From the NCBI GenBank assembly GCA_944386135.1, contig CALWZW010000006.1, positions 1 to 58,750 of the forward strand: DNA of 58,750 bases. Direction: 5' to 3'. The notes under the pieces are model-generated. The model did no database searches. It was not told the origin of the DNA and worked only from the letters and a program-made list of their open reading frames with translations. Position 1 is the first letter of the stretch, and each line of letters opens with the position of its first letter. Made by a program: the position numbers and the translations under genes. The DNA is from an uncultured Clostridia bacterium. GTDB taxonomy: Bacteria > Bacillota > Clostridia > TANB77 > CAG-508. Below are positions 1 through 8,112 of the stretch, piece by piece.

Positions 1-360
1 ATTAAAACAAAAGATTATGAAAATATAAAAAGTATTTTCTCAAATGATATGATAAAAAATGTAACAAATTTAGATGAGGGAATAAACAAACTAATAGATA
101 TTTCAAATGAAAATATTTCAGATTTTAAAGTACAAGAAAACGGAACAGAAACACATTGGGATAGTGGAAAGCATAGAAAAACATATAGATTTAGTATTGA
201 TATAAATACTGATAATAAAATATATAGTATTGGTTTTGAATATGATTATGAAAATCCTTTTAATACAGAAACTTTAGGTGTTAATAGAATGGTAATTTTA
301 GATGAGGAAAGAAGTATTTTGGTTTTAGTAGATAACGAAAATATAAATAAAGGATATTAA
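1..360 (+). CDS. Hypothetical protein, 5' end outside window (DUF5104-like)
   Basis: The reading frame is open from the first base of the window to the stop at 358-360, so the gene begins outside; the ATG at 49 is only internal. The visible 119 residues hold a short helical part (NIKSIF, then NLDEGINKLI) followed by alternating charged and aromatic strands (TYRFSIDINTD, YSIGFEYDYE). The composition resembles the C-terminal part of small secreted DUF5104-type proteins of Clostridia, but this is a weak resemblance by eye. The next gene follows after about 20 bases with its own RBS, so the two may share a transcript. Function unknown. Confidence 0.55.
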   Translation: MKTKDYENIKSIFSNDMIKNVTNLDEGINKLIDISNENISDFKVQENGTETHWDSGKHRKTYRFSIDINTDNKIYSIGFEYDYENPFNTETLGVNRMVILDEERSILVLVDNENINKGY

Positions 361-379
361 AATATTTATGGAGGCAGTT

Positions 380-778
380 ATGATTAAATCAAACATAAAA
401 AGACAATTTTCTTGCGATAAAAATAAGTTGTGGAATATTATTACAGATAATTCAAATTATAAATGGAGAACTGACTTATCAAAAATAGAAATAATAGATG
501 AAACACACTTTGTTGAATATACTACAAATAACTTTCCTACATATTTTACTATTACTGTAAAAGAAAAGTTAAGAGAGTATAAATTTGATTTAGAAAATGC
601 TAATTTAAAAGGAAAATGGATTGGTATTTTTAAAGAACTTCCAAATGGTAATACAGAATTAGACTTTACTGAAGAAATAGAAGTAAATAACTTTATTATG
701 AAGCTATTAGCAAAGTTTTATTTAAAAAGTCAACAAAAAAGGTATATGAAAGATTTAGAAAAAGAACTAAATAAATAG
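380..778 (+). CDS. SRPBCC-family (polyketide cyclase-like) protein
   Basis: A 132-residue soluble protein. The pattern resembles the START/SRPBCC fold: an N-terminal strand (IKSNIKRQFSCDKNKLWNII), a tryptophan in the YKWRTDL segment, long antiparallel strands (EYKFDLENANLKGKWIGIF, TELDFTEEIEV) and a C-terminal helix ending KDLEKELNK. Such proteins bind hydrophobic ligands; no ligand can be deduced. I chose ATG 380 because GGAGG lies at 370-374 just upstream; the ATG at 368 overlaps that site. It sits in a run of small accessory genes ahead of a MerR regulator. Confidence 0.6.
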   Translation: MIKSNIKRQFSCDKNKLWNIITDNSNYKWRTDLSKIEIIDETHFVEYTTNNFPTYFTITVKEKLREYKFDLENANLKGKWIGIFKELPNGNTELDFTEEIEVNNFIMKLLAKFYLKSQQKRYMKDLEKELNK

Positions 779-799
779 TAATATATGGAGGAGGTAAAA

Positions 800-1036
800 G
801 TGAAAATTGCAAAGATTATATTATCAATAGTTACAATGCTATTTGCATTACTAGGATTATTAAAAGTTATATCTTTTGATATTGCAAATCCAATAATGTT
901 TTTAGCATTAGCTACTTTATTAGTATTGAGAAGTATTGAGTATAAGAAAAGTAGAGAAAATAGTAGTTTTATACTAACTGTTATTACAGCAGTATTTTTA
1001 TATGTTGTAGTTATTTATAATGTTTTTATAGCATAA
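800..1036 (+). CDS. Small integral membrane protein, unknown function
   Basis: About 78 residues from a GTG start at 800, preceded by GGAGGAGG at 787-794. There are three hydrophobic segments, near residues 4-22, 28-42 and 56-76, with a short charged loop (EYKKSRENS) between the second and third. No catalytic motif is visible. It lies between the SRPBCC-like gene and another small membrane protein, all on one strand with short gaps, so co-transcription is likely. The alternative start is ATG 785, rejected because it lies within the ribosome binding site. Confidence 0.5.
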   Translation: MKIAKIILSIVTMLFALLGLLKVISFDIANPIMFLALATLLVLRSIEYKKSRENSSFILTVITAVFLYVVVIYNVFIA

Positions 1037-1090
1037 TAAATTACAATATATAAGTATAATAAAAATAGTAATTTGTAGGAAGGAGTATCT

Positions 1091-1273
1091 ATGAAAAAAT
1101 ACTTAAAATATTTATTTTATATTGTTATTCCAATTATTGCGGTATTTTTATGTAGAATACTAAAAATAGCACAGGGCGAAAAAAATGAAGAAATCATATC
1201 CGGCATAATGATTGGAATATTTTTAGATATTATTTTTTATATTATTGATAAATTAAAAACAAGAAAGCAATAA
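1091..1273 (+). CDS. Small membrane protein, 60 residues
   Basis: Starts at ATG 1091 after AGGAAGGAG at 1078-1086. A basic N-terminus (MKKYLKYLF) leads into a transmembrane helix at about residues 7-25, a charged stretch (AQGEKNEE), a second hydrophobic helix at about 36-53 and a basic tail. This two-helix hairpin topology carries no recognisable family signature. It is the last plus-strand gene before the convergent MerR regulator. Confidence 0.45.
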   Translation: MKKYLKYLFYIVIPIIAVFLCRILKIAQGEKNEEIISGIMIGIFLDIIFYIIDKLKTRKQ

Positions 1274-1328
1274 ATATTGCAATTTAGTAGTTTATTAGAA
1301 ACAATTACTTCCTCTCTTTTTTATTTTT

Positions 1329-1727
1329 CTAATTTTCATTTTTAAGAAAATAGTTATTATGTTCTATTTTCCCACTTAAAATATCATCATAGAAAGACTG
1401 TTTCCAATTTATAAAAGCAACACTTTCATTTAATTCCTTGATTTTGTCTAATAAAAACTGCTTTTGAATATCTAACATTTTTTTACGCTCTGGAATGGTT
1501 GAATTACCTTCCATACAATAAGCAAGATATTTTTTCATGTCATTAATACCCATTCCGCATTTTTTTAAACAAGATAAACTATTAATCCAATCTATATTAT
1601 TATCATCAAAAACTCTATAATTATTTTTATCCCTTTTTACATTAGGAATTAATCCTTCATTACAATAATATTTTAAGGTTTCATAAGACATACCAACTTT
1701 TTGACAAGTTTCTTTCATTGAATACAT
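1329..1727 (-). CDS. MerR-family transcriptional regulator
   Basis: 132 residues. The N-terminal winged helix-turn-helix of MerR proteins is clear (MKETCQKVGMSYETLKYYCNE), with the GLIPNVKRDKNNYRVFDD wing and a second helical pair (INDMKKYLAYC). A long C-terminal helix at about 78-110 would form the dimer coiled coil. There is no obvious metal-binding cysteine set at the C-terminus, so the effector is unknown. RBS is AGGAGC just upstream of the start. About 30 bases beyond its start lies a plus-strand promoter with a 19-bp spacer, the hallmark of MerR-activated promoters, and this is probably its target. Confidence 0.85.
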   Translation of the reverse strand: MYSMKETCQKVGMSYETLKYYCNEGLIPNVKRDKNNYRVFDDNNIDWINSLSCLKKCGMGINDMKKYLAYCMEGNSTIPERKKMLDIQKQFLLDKIKELNESVAFINWKQSFYDDILSGKIEHNNYFLKNEN

Positions 1728-1758
1728 AAAAAGCTCCTCCTAAAAAATAAAAAAACTA

Positions 1759-1789
1759 TTGACCGATAGTGACTACCGAGAAGTATAAT
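1759..1789 (+). promoter_or_regulatory. MerR-type promoter with 19-bp spacer and operator dyad
   Basis: TTGACC at 1759-1764 and TATAAT at 1784-1789 are separated by 19 bp instead of 17, typical of promoters activated by MerR-type DNA untwisting. The spacer holds an imperfect dyad centred near 1770 (CGATAGT, G, ACTACCG). It lies divergent to the merR gene and points into a region containing only a 21-codon ORF and a terminator. Confidence 0.6.
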
Positions 1790-1815
1790 CTAAAGTGTAA
1801 TATGAAAAACAATTG

Positions 1816-1881
1816 ATGAAGCCTAAAAGGTTATTAAAATATAGGAATTGGAAAATACTATTTGATAAGTTCTTAGCTTAA
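1816..1881 (+). CDS. Possible 21-residue basic peptide or gene remnant
   Basis: An ORF starting at ATG 1816 encodes a short basic peptide with the pattern KRLLKYRNWKILFDKFL. It starts about 20 bases after the expected transcription start of the MerR-type promoter and ends at the following terminator hairpin. There is no good Shine-Dalgarno sequence, so translation is doubtful. It may be a remnant of the former MerR target or part of a small RNA. Confidence 0.2.
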   Translation: MKPKRLLKYRNWKILFDKFLA

Positions 1882-1907
1882 AAAGTGCCAAAATAGTGGC
1901 ACTTTTT
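1880..1907 (+). terminator. Rho-independent terminator
   Basis: Eleven-base inverted repeat AAAAAGTGCCA (1880-1890) and TGGCACTTTTT (1897-1907), followed by more T-rich sequence. It would end the roughly 115-nt transcript from the MerR-type promoter. Confidence 0.7.
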
Positions 1908-1954
1908 CCTTTTTCTTTCAATATTACAGTTTCATTACATTTAATCAAAAATAA

Positions 1955-1984
1955 TTGACTTAAATCGACAATAAATGTTATACT
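1955..1984 (+). promoter_or_regulatory. Promoter of the autolysin gene
   Basis: TTGACT at 1955-1960 and TATACT at 1979-1984 with an 18-bp spacer, about 40 bases ahead of the start codon at 2023. Confidence 0.55.
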
Positions 1985-2022
1985 ATATTTACAATTTATA
2001 AATCAAAGGAAGGGAAAAACAA

Positions 2023-3702
2023 ATGAGAACGAAAAAAAGATTTTTGAAAAAATTTTTATCTATGCAATTGGTTCTAATTGTAGTTCTAGCCATGATTTTT
2101 AGTATTATCGGAGTAAATAATGTGCAAGCTAAAACTTACACACAATATACAAAAACAGGAATATCAGAATTTCCAGAAGATTATCAAACCTATCTAAAAA
2201 AACTTTCTGATTTACATCCAAATTGGACATTTACAGCTTTCTATACAGGAATGACATGGGATGAATTTATATCAAGTGAAATATCAGAACATCTTAGAAA
2301 TACAGTACACGCTTCATCAGATGCATCTTGGAAATGTAGTTCAGGAGAAAGTGCAAGCGGATATGTTTGTGCTTCAGAACAAATTGTTGAATACTTTGCA
2401 GATCCAAGAAACTTCTTAACAGAATCTGGAATATTCCAATTCTTAGAAATGTCATATAATTCTTCTATACATACTAAAGAAGGTGTAGATAGTATATTAA
2501 GTGGAACATTCATGGATAAAACAATAAATGTATCAGGAGGAGAAGTAGAAACAGAGGTAAAAGCTAGACAAGATGGTCAATACATAATAATAACACCAGA
2601 GACAAAGAATAGTGAAGCTGCTTCTACTCTAGGAATTGATAAATATAAAGTTACTGATTCAAATGGAAAAACGGTTTCTAACTCATCAAATGCAGCAACA
2701 GGGTATATTTTTACAAATACTACATATAATACTTCATATACGATGATAGTTCTTGGAGATTTAGATGGAAATGGAAAAGTAAGAGCAACAGATTATATGA
2801 GAATTAAAAGTTATATAATGGAAGAAACAACACTTACAAATATACAAAAAATGGCAGCAGATATAAATGAAGATGGAAAAGTAAGAGCAACAGATTATAT
2901 GAGAATTAAAAGTTATATAATGGATGCAACACCTATAACAGTAAAAGGAAAGACTACAACTTCTAGCACAGCAATGTCTTATTCAGAAATAATAATGAAA
3001 GCAGCAGAAGAAAGTGGAATAAGTCCATATAGTATAGCTATAAAAATAATACAAGAAGTAGGAAGACAAGGAAGTAATTCAGTTAGTGGAAATTATCCAG
3101 GATATGAAGGATACTATAATTTCTTTAATATAGGAGCGTACGATAGTGGAAATGCAATAGAAAATGGACTAAAATATGCAAAAGAAAAAGGATGGAATAG
3201 CCCATATATATCAATAATAGAAGGCTCAAAATATATGGCAGATTCATATATAGGAGTTGGACAAAATACTGCATACTTCTATAAATTTGATGTAGTTGAT
3301 GATGAAAAAACGGGAACATTTTGGCATCAATATATGACAAATGTTCAAGACCCATCAAGCCAAGCAAAAAATTTATATAATACATACGCAACAAATAATA
3401 TGCTAGATTTATCACTAAACTTTATAATACCAGTATTTAATGATATGCCAGATGTATGTAGCTTGCCAAGCTCAATTGATAAAAATGACCCTACATCATA
3501 CTATATTACAGGAACAGGGGTAAGACTAAGAAGCTCAGCAACAGTTAACTCATCACCAATTGCAACACTTGAATTAAATGAAATTGTAACAGTTGAAAAT
3601 ATTAATGCAGGAAGTGCGGATGGATATACTTGGGCAAAAATCAAAAGGTCAAATGGAACTACAGGATATGTCGCAAGTAATTATTTAAAAAAATGTAATT
3701 AA
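2023..3702 (+). CDS. Secreted glucosaminidase-type autolysin with dockerin-like repeats and SH3b domain
   Basis: 559 residues. A signal peptide covers about residues 1-36 (KKRFLKKF, then a hydrophobic core ending NNVQA). Next comes a region typical of clostridial beta-N-acetylglucosaminidases (FPEDYQTYLKKLSDLHPNWT, then YFADPRNFL). Around 245-300 are two EF-hand-like dockerin repeats (LGDLDGNGKVRATDYMRIKS and DINEDGKVRATDYMRIKS). The glucosaminidase core follows at about 325-480 (AAEESGISPYSIAIKIIQEV, then GYYNFFNIGAYDS). The C-terminus is a bacterial SH3 domain (GTGVRLRSSATV, GTTGYVASNYL). Expected role: cleavage of cell-wall glycan outside the cell. RBS AAGGAAGGG precedes ATG 2023. The dockerin-like pair inserted before the catalytic part is unusual. 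Confidence 0.85.
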   Translation: MRTKKRFLKKFLSMQLVLIVVLAMIFSIIGVNNVQAKTYTQYTKTGISEFPEDYQTYLKKLSDLHPNWTFTAFYTGMTWDEFISSEISEHLRNTVHASSDASWKCSSGESASGYVCASEQIVEYFADPRNFLTESGIFQFLEMSYNSSIHTKEGVDSILSGTFMDKTINVSGGEVETEVKARQDGQYIIITPETKNSEAASTLGIDKYKVTDSNGKTVSNSSNAATGYIFTNTTYNTSYTMIVLGDLDGNGKVRATDYMRIKSYIMEETTLTNIQKMAADINEDGKVRATDYMRIKSYIMDATPITVKGKTTTSSTAMSYSEIIMKAAEESGISPYSIAIKIIQEVGRQGSNSVSGNYPGYEGYYNFFNIGAYDSGNAIENGLKYAKEKGWNSPYISIIEGSKYMADSYIGVGQNTAYFYKFDVVDDEKTGTFWHQYMTNVQDPSSQAKNLYNTYATNNMLDLSLNFIIPVFNDMPDVCSLPSSIDKNDPTSYYITGTGVRLRSSATVNSSPIATLELNEIVTVENINAGSADGYTWAKIKRSNGTTGYVASNYLKKCN

Positions 3703-3713
3703 AACATTAAATA

Positions 3714-3735
3714 GGGCGATTTTATAAAATCGCCC
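3714..3735 (+). terminator. Terminator-like perfect palindrome
   Basis: A perfect 22-bp palindrome (GGGCGATTTTA with TAAAATCGCCC) between the autolysin gene and the next surface-protein gene. The following T-run is weak, so some read-through is possible. Confidence 0.5.
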
Positions 3736-3772
3736 ATGTAAAATTTTCTAAAAGAAAGGATTGATAAAGAAA

Positions 3773-5083
3773 ATGTTTAAAAAATCAACAATTAAGGCTA
3801 TTATTGGTTTGATAATGTTTTTTTTAATTATATTGGCATTTGAGAATCCAAGCTTAGCAGCAAGCTTTTCAGCAAGTGCAGCAAAAACAACATTAAATGT
3901 AGGAGATACTACTACATTAACAATTACTGTATCAGATTGTGAAGGAAGATTTAAATTTTCATCGAGCGATTCAAGTGTAGTAAGTGTTAGTGATAGTGAA
4001 GAATGGATAGGAGATTCTTCAAATACTTATAGTGTTACTTTAACAGCTAAAAAGAAAGGAAATGCAAAAATTACAGTGACTGCTGAAGATGTTTCAGATA
4101 AAAGTTTTAATGATGTAACAGGAAGCAAAAGTGTAACAATTACAGTTTCAGAACCTCAATCACAAGCACCAAGTAACGGCGGAGGAAGTAGTGGAGGAAG
4201 CAGTTCTGGAAGTTCAAGCTCTAATAAATCTTCTGATGCAACATTAAAATCAATAACTGTTGGAGGAAAAAAATATTCAAACCCAAATACTGATATCACT
4301 ATAAGCAGTGTTAGTGCATCTACATCATCAATAACAATAGATGCAGAGACAAATAATTCTAATGCAAAAGTATCTGGGACAGGAACAAAAACGTTAGAAG
4401 CTGGAACGACTAATAATTTTGTATTAAACGTAACGGCAGAAGATGGAACAAAAGGAAAATATACCGTTAGAGTAGTTACTTTAGCAGAAGAAAGCACAAC
4501 ACCAAATATAGTAGATGAAAATCCACCAGAAGAAATTAATGACGAAGGAGAAGCAACAACAGAAGAGTTAAGACTTACTTCACTTACAATAGAAGGAGTA
4601 GAACTAATACCAGAATTTAATAGCGAAACATTTGAATATTCTGTATATATAACAGACCAAGAAGAATTGAAAATAGATGCAGTTGCAAATGTAGAAGGAA
4701 CAAATGTAGAAATTTTAGGAAATACAGGACTTATTGAAGGAGAAAATATTGCAACAATAAAACTGACAAAGGATGATAAAGTAACAGAATACAAAATTAC
4801 AATAAACAAATCAACAGCAGCACCTCTTATGGAAACACCAGAAGAAAATATAATAGCAGATGAAGAAACAGAACAAAAAGTAGGATTTATAGGAATGATT
4901 ACTGATTGGTGGAATAAAGCAGGACCAACGACATTAACTTTCACAATAATTTTAGCACTTTTAGGAGCAGCTATTATATTTGCAATAGTTTCATATAAAT
5001 ATAGTAGTGGCGCAAGAGAAATGGCGAGACACAGCAAAGTAGATTTTATACAAAATGACGATTTTATGGAAAAAAATGAATAA
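3773..5083 (+). CDS. Surface protein with Ig-like and cadherin-like beta-sandwich domains
   Basis: A signal peptide (MFKKSTIKAIIGLIMFFLII, ending near SLAASF) is followed by a bacterial Ig-like domain at about 30-125 (LNVGDTTTLTITVSDC, KKKGNAKITVTAEDV). A Ser/Gly linker follows, then two cadherin-like beta-sandwich domains (DATLKSITVGGKKYSNPN, ending GKYTVRVV; and LTSLTIEGVELIPEFNSETF, ending EYKITINKS). A transmembrane helix lies near the C-terminus (TFTIILALLGAAIIFAIVSY) with a short cytoplasmic tail. It looks like a membrane-anchored wall or adhesion protein without an enzyme domain. I prefer ATG 3773; TTG 3761 directly abuts the AAAGGA element. Composition matches native neighbours. Confidence 0.75.
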   Translation: MFKKSTIKAIIGLIMFFLIILAFENPSLAASFSASAAKTTLNVGDTTTLTITVSDCEGRFKFSSSDSSVVSVSDSEEWIGDSSNTYSVTLTAKKKGNAKITVTAEDVSDKSFNDVTGSKSVTITVSEPQSQAPSNGGGSSGGSSSGSSSSNKSSDATLKSITVGGKKYSNPNTDITISSVSASTSSITIDAETNNSNAKVSGTGTKTLEAGTTNNFVLNVTAEDGTKGKYTVRVVTLAEESTTPNIVDENPPEEINDEGEATTEELRLTSLTIEGVELIPEFNSETFEYSVYITDQEELKIDAVANVEGTNVEILGNTGLIEGENIATIKLTKDDKVTEYKITINKSTAAPLMETPEENIIADEETEQKVGFIGMITDWWNKAGPTTLTFTIILALLGAAIIFAIVSYKYSSGAREMARHSKVDFIQNDDFMEKNE

Positions 5084-5183
5084 TTAAAAAATATAAAAAA
5101 ATTAAAAAAACTATTGCAATAATTGTAAATTTATAGTATAAATAATATATAACTTAATATAATAATGTAAAGAGGAGAGTCAT

Positions 5184-5534
5184 ATGAAAAAAGTAAATGT
5201 AAGAAAAATAATATTAATGGTAGTTGTAATTGTTGCATTATGTGTTATATCAAGTGTAAATTATGCAACAGGAAATGTAAATGATTTAATAGAGAATATA
5301 ACAACATTACCTTCAAATGGAAATAATGTAGTAAACAATAATGTAAATACAAATAATAATGTTCAAAATATAACTCCAATAGGAGGAACAAATACAAATA
5401 CTAATAGAAATACAACTACTAACTCAGTATTACCACAAACAGGTGTTAATGATACAATGCTATGGGTTTTTATAGGAATAAGTGTTGTAGCAGCTATATA
5501 CACATATAAAAAAGTTAGAGATTATAATGTTTAA
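5184..5534 (+). CDS. Small LPQTG cell-wall anchored protein
   Basis: 116 residues. A signal peptide (VRKIILMVVVIVALCVIS) is followed by an Asn/Thr-rich low-complexity stretch and a complete sortase sorting signal: LPQTG at about residue 85, a hydrophobic helix (MLWVFIGISVVAAIYTY) and a basic tail (KKVRDYNV). The mature protein is very short and mostly Asn/Thr, like a spacer or a pilin-like subunit. RBS AGAGGAGAG precedes ATG 5184. The sortase gene lies immediately downstream on the opposite strand, so the two probably form a substrate-enzyme pair. Confidence 0.8.
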   Translation: MKKVNVRKIILMVVVIVALCVISSVNYATGNVNDLIENITTLPSNGNNVVNNNVNTNNNVQNITPIGGTNTNTNRNTTTNSVLPQTGVNDTMLWVFIGISVVAAIYTYKKVRDYNV

Positions 5535-5541
5535 GATAAAT

Positions 5542-5588
5542 AAAAGAATAAGAACAACTTAAAAAATATAAGTTGTTCTTATTCTTTT
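5542..5588. terminator. Bidirectional terminator
   Basis: A perfect 19-bp inverted repeat (5542-5560 with 5570-5588), A-rich on the left and T-rich on the right, between the convergent LPQTG gene and sortase gene. It can terminate both. Confidence 0.8.
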
Positions 5589-5596
5589 ATTGTAAA

Positions 5597-6266
5597 TTAT
5601 ATCTCTTTACCCTTAACAATAGTTCTGTAATGATTATTGAAAGAATTACAAGTAATTAAAGTTACAACTTTTAATCCATTTGTATTTTGGTCTATACATT
5701 CTAAATCTTTTGAATCAGTAGAATAAACATCATAAACAACATAATCTATATAGTTACCAGAAATATCATAGATTGTTATAATATCTCCATTAACTAATTC
5801 GGAAATTTTACTAAAGAAGGTATCATTTTTGTAGTTGTGAGCAGCAATACATAAATTTCCCTCATTATTTGGTTCTGGACCATAAAATTTGCAAGGAGAT
5901 ATTTTTAAAAACTCTTTACTAATTTCAGAAAGAATAGGATAAACTATATCTAATTTTTTAATTTCTATTATTCCGATAACAGAGCCAGGTACATCTTCAA
6001 AGTCTTTAATAGAAATTTCTTGATTAACTGTATTAGCAGAATATGAAGAATTATTATAAAGGCCGAGTTATATTAAAACTATCTAAAAGTTTTTGAGATA
6101 TTTTTTCTGACTTATACAAATCATATCTAAAAGATAAATAATATAAGGAAAGAAAAAATACTATAATAATACAAATACAAAATAAAATCTTAAACAAATT
6201 TTTTTTCTTGTAACTTTCGTTTGCATTTCTTAAATTTGAACTCGAAGTACATAAAATTTGATTCAT
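5597..6266 (-). CDS. Sortase, interrupted by a CGG +1 frameshift
   Basis: The first 67 codons give an N-terminal membrane anchor (LFKILFCICIIIVFFLSLYY) and reach CGG at 6065-6063 in frame; ordinary reading then stops two codons later. Skipping one C gives Gly and opens a frame to the stop at 5597, for a total of about 222 residues. The restored part carries the sortase active site: His in CIAAHNYKND, Cys in VTLITCNS and the downstream Arg in NHYRTIVKG. The enzyme joins LPxTG-type proteins to the wall; its likely substrate is the adjacent LPQTG protein. The catalytic part has no start codon of its own in a usable place, so it is made only if the shift occurs. Confidence 0.85.
6063..6065 (-). 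other. CGG +1 shift site in the sortase gene
   Basis: In-frame CGG after ACT. Dropping the C reads GGC (Gly) and continues into the sortase catalytic domain. Confidence 0.85.
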
Positions 6267-6404
6267 TTTACTAAAGATACTCCATTAATAATATTTACTT
6301 AAATATTGTGTACTTTTATTGATAAAAAAATTCGTTTATGTTAAAATAATTATATATAAGAAAAATGATTTTTAATGTATTAAAATCAGGAAAAGAGGAA
6401 ACAT

Positions 6405-6875
6405 ATGAAAAATTTTACAACATACTTATTCGTTATTTTTATGGCAATGTTTTGGATATTTAGAATTATAGTTGCTTTTTGCTATAATTTAGGAGTAGAT
6501 TTTGTAACAACACCAATAGATTTTAATTTTGAAATTGTATTACTATTTATTACATTTTTCGCCATGATACTAGTAGTTAAAAGAAGCATGTTAGGAGGAC
6601 TAATATATCTTGTATCATATGGTTTATATTTTGGCTATTATATCTATAACATTTTAGTTAATATGGGAGAAGCAACAACAATGCAAAGCTATACAGATTT
6701 GATTTTTGCAGCAATGGGGATAATATTGCCTTTATTAGTATTGTTTGATTTAATGTTAGATAGAAATAGAAAAGAACATCCAAAAGATAAGAAAACTGAC
6801 TGGTTTTATCAAAATGAAGAATATGATAGAAAATTGGATGAAAGAGCAGATAAAAACCAATACAGAATTTCATAA
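6405..6875 (+). CDS. Integral membrane protein, unknown function
   Basis: 156 residues with four hydrophobic helices at about 6-28, 42-60, 63-86 and 100-120, followed by a charged cytoplasmic tail (DRNRKEHPKDKKTDWFYQNE) rich in Lys, Asp and Glu. No family is recognised. RBS AAAGAGGAAA precedes ATG 6405. It stands alone between the sortase gene and a terminator hairpin at 6891-6915. Confidence 0.6.
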   Translation: MKNFTTYLFVIFMAMFWIFRIIVAFCYNLGVDFVTTPIDFNFEIVLLFITFFAMILVVKRSMLGGLIYLVSYGLYFGYYIYNILVNMGEATTMQSYTDLIFAAMGIILPLLVLFDLMLDRNRKEHPKDKKTDWFYQNEEYDRKLDERADKNQYRIS

Positions 6876-6890
6876 AAATAAATATATGAA

Positions 6891-6915
6891 GCACTACCTT
6901 AGCCTATGGTAGTGC
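6891..6915 (+). terminator. Rho-independent terminator
   Basis: GCACTACC (6891-6898) pairs with GGTAGTGC (6908-6915), followed by TTTTG, just after the membrane-protein gene. Confidence 0.75.
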
Positions 6916-7020
6916 TTTTGATGTTAAATAATAATTATAAAAATTTACTTTATAAAAAAATGCTATTATGATATAATGAAAGAAATTTTTACTTAAGATA
7001 GAAAAAGTGAGGAATAAAAG

Positions 7021-8112
7021 ATGGATGAACAAGAGCAAAATTTTAAAAAATTAAAAGACTTTTTCAAAAAAGATATGAATATGAAAAATTTATTGATGAG
7101 TTTAGCTCCAAAAGAGATTGATGACTATGATGAAGAAAGCAGAATGAAATATATGGATGCATTATATAATGGATTAACTCACTTTGAAGAAGAATTTAGA
7201 AGTATAGCAGAAAGCTTTGGACTAGGAGAAGAAGTGCTAAATGCTATATCAAAATATTTTGAAAAATCACGAAATGCCTTTTATGATAAAGGAATGATAA
7301 ATTTAGCTTATCAACAAATTTTTTCTAATATGGACGAATCATTAATTGAAGAAATCAAAGATCAATTTGTTGGTTATACAGATTATGGAAATTTATTGGA
7401 AATAATAGGACAAACAAAAAGTATAAATGAATTATTACATGCATTTCATTCATATATAACTAATAATAAAGCAATAATGCAAGCTATGCCACTAATTGCC
7501 ACAAAAATGAATGAATTTGGTTATCCAATATCAATATATGGAGAACAAACCGAACTTGCTAGAAAAATCTTCCTAGACTTTCCAGTAGATATGGATGTAG
7601 GATGGACCGATATAGTATCAATGGAAAAGAAAATGTTGATGATGGTTAGGGATAGAGGACATGCTTTAACAATTGAAATTGATAAAGAAGAAGCAGGAGC
7701 AGTTTTTAAATATTTTATACCTAAATTATGCAATAGGGATATGATAGAAAAACTGCCAGGAATAAATAAAATCACAGAAAATGGAGCAACAGGAATATTT
7801 GAAGCATCAGAAGAGGAAATTAGTGAAAAATTATTTGGCTTTATTGGAAAAGTACCAATGGATAGTGATATTGTATTTGACTGGGAGAAAATTACATCGC
7901 AAATAACAATGCAGAATGAAGAAAAAACAAAACAAGAAGAAAAACAAGCAATTTTTGAAGAAAATCAGGCAAAAGAAATTTCTATCGAAAGAAAAACAAG
8001 TGGGATAAAGAAAATACAAGAAATGTTGCAAAAAGCTAAAAACTTTATTAAAAGTAGATTTACAAATGAAAAGGGAGATTATGATAATGAACAATCAATT
8101 GGAGATAAGTAA
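7021..8112 (+). CDS. Hypothetical soluble protein, unknown function
   Basis: 363 residues, hydrophilic, no signal peptide or membrane segment. The N-terminal 170 residues look all-helical (FKKLKDFFKKDMNMKNLLMS, EEEFRSIAESFGLGEEVLNA). A central part at about 190-290 has mixed strands (RGHALTIEIDKEEAGAVFKY). The C-terminus is a Lys/Glu-rich coiled-coil-like tail. RBS GTGAGGAATA precedes ATG 7021. The next gene starts inside its last codons, so the two are probably translationally coupled and may act together. Confidence 0.6.
   Translation: MDEQEQNFKKLKDFFKKDMNMKNLLMSLAPKEIDDYDEESRMKYMDALYNGLTHFEEEFRSIAESFGLGEEVLNAISKYFEKSRNAFYDKGMINLAYQQIFSNMDESLIEEIKDQFVGYTDYGNLLEIIGQTKSINELLHAFHSYITNNKAIMQAMPLIATKMNEFGYPISIYGEQTELARKIFLDFPVDMDVGWTDIVSMEKKMLMMVRDRGHALTIEIDKEEAGAVFKYFIPKLCNRDMIEKLPGINKITENGATGIFEASEEEISEKLFGFIGKVPMDSDIVFDWEKITSQITMQNEEKTKQEEKQAIFEENQAKEISIERKTSGIKKIQEMLQKAKNFIKSRFTNEKGDYDNEQSIGDK

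Noticed and set aside
2755..2935. Cellulosome component based on dockerin-like repeats
   Set aside because: No cohesin, scaffoldin or cellulase is present; the enzyme is a wall hydrolase.
4156..5037. Long minus-strand ORF of 293 codons opposite the cadherin-like protein
   Set aside because: It is a shadow of the Ser/Thr-rich plus-strand gene; no RBS and no family resemblance.
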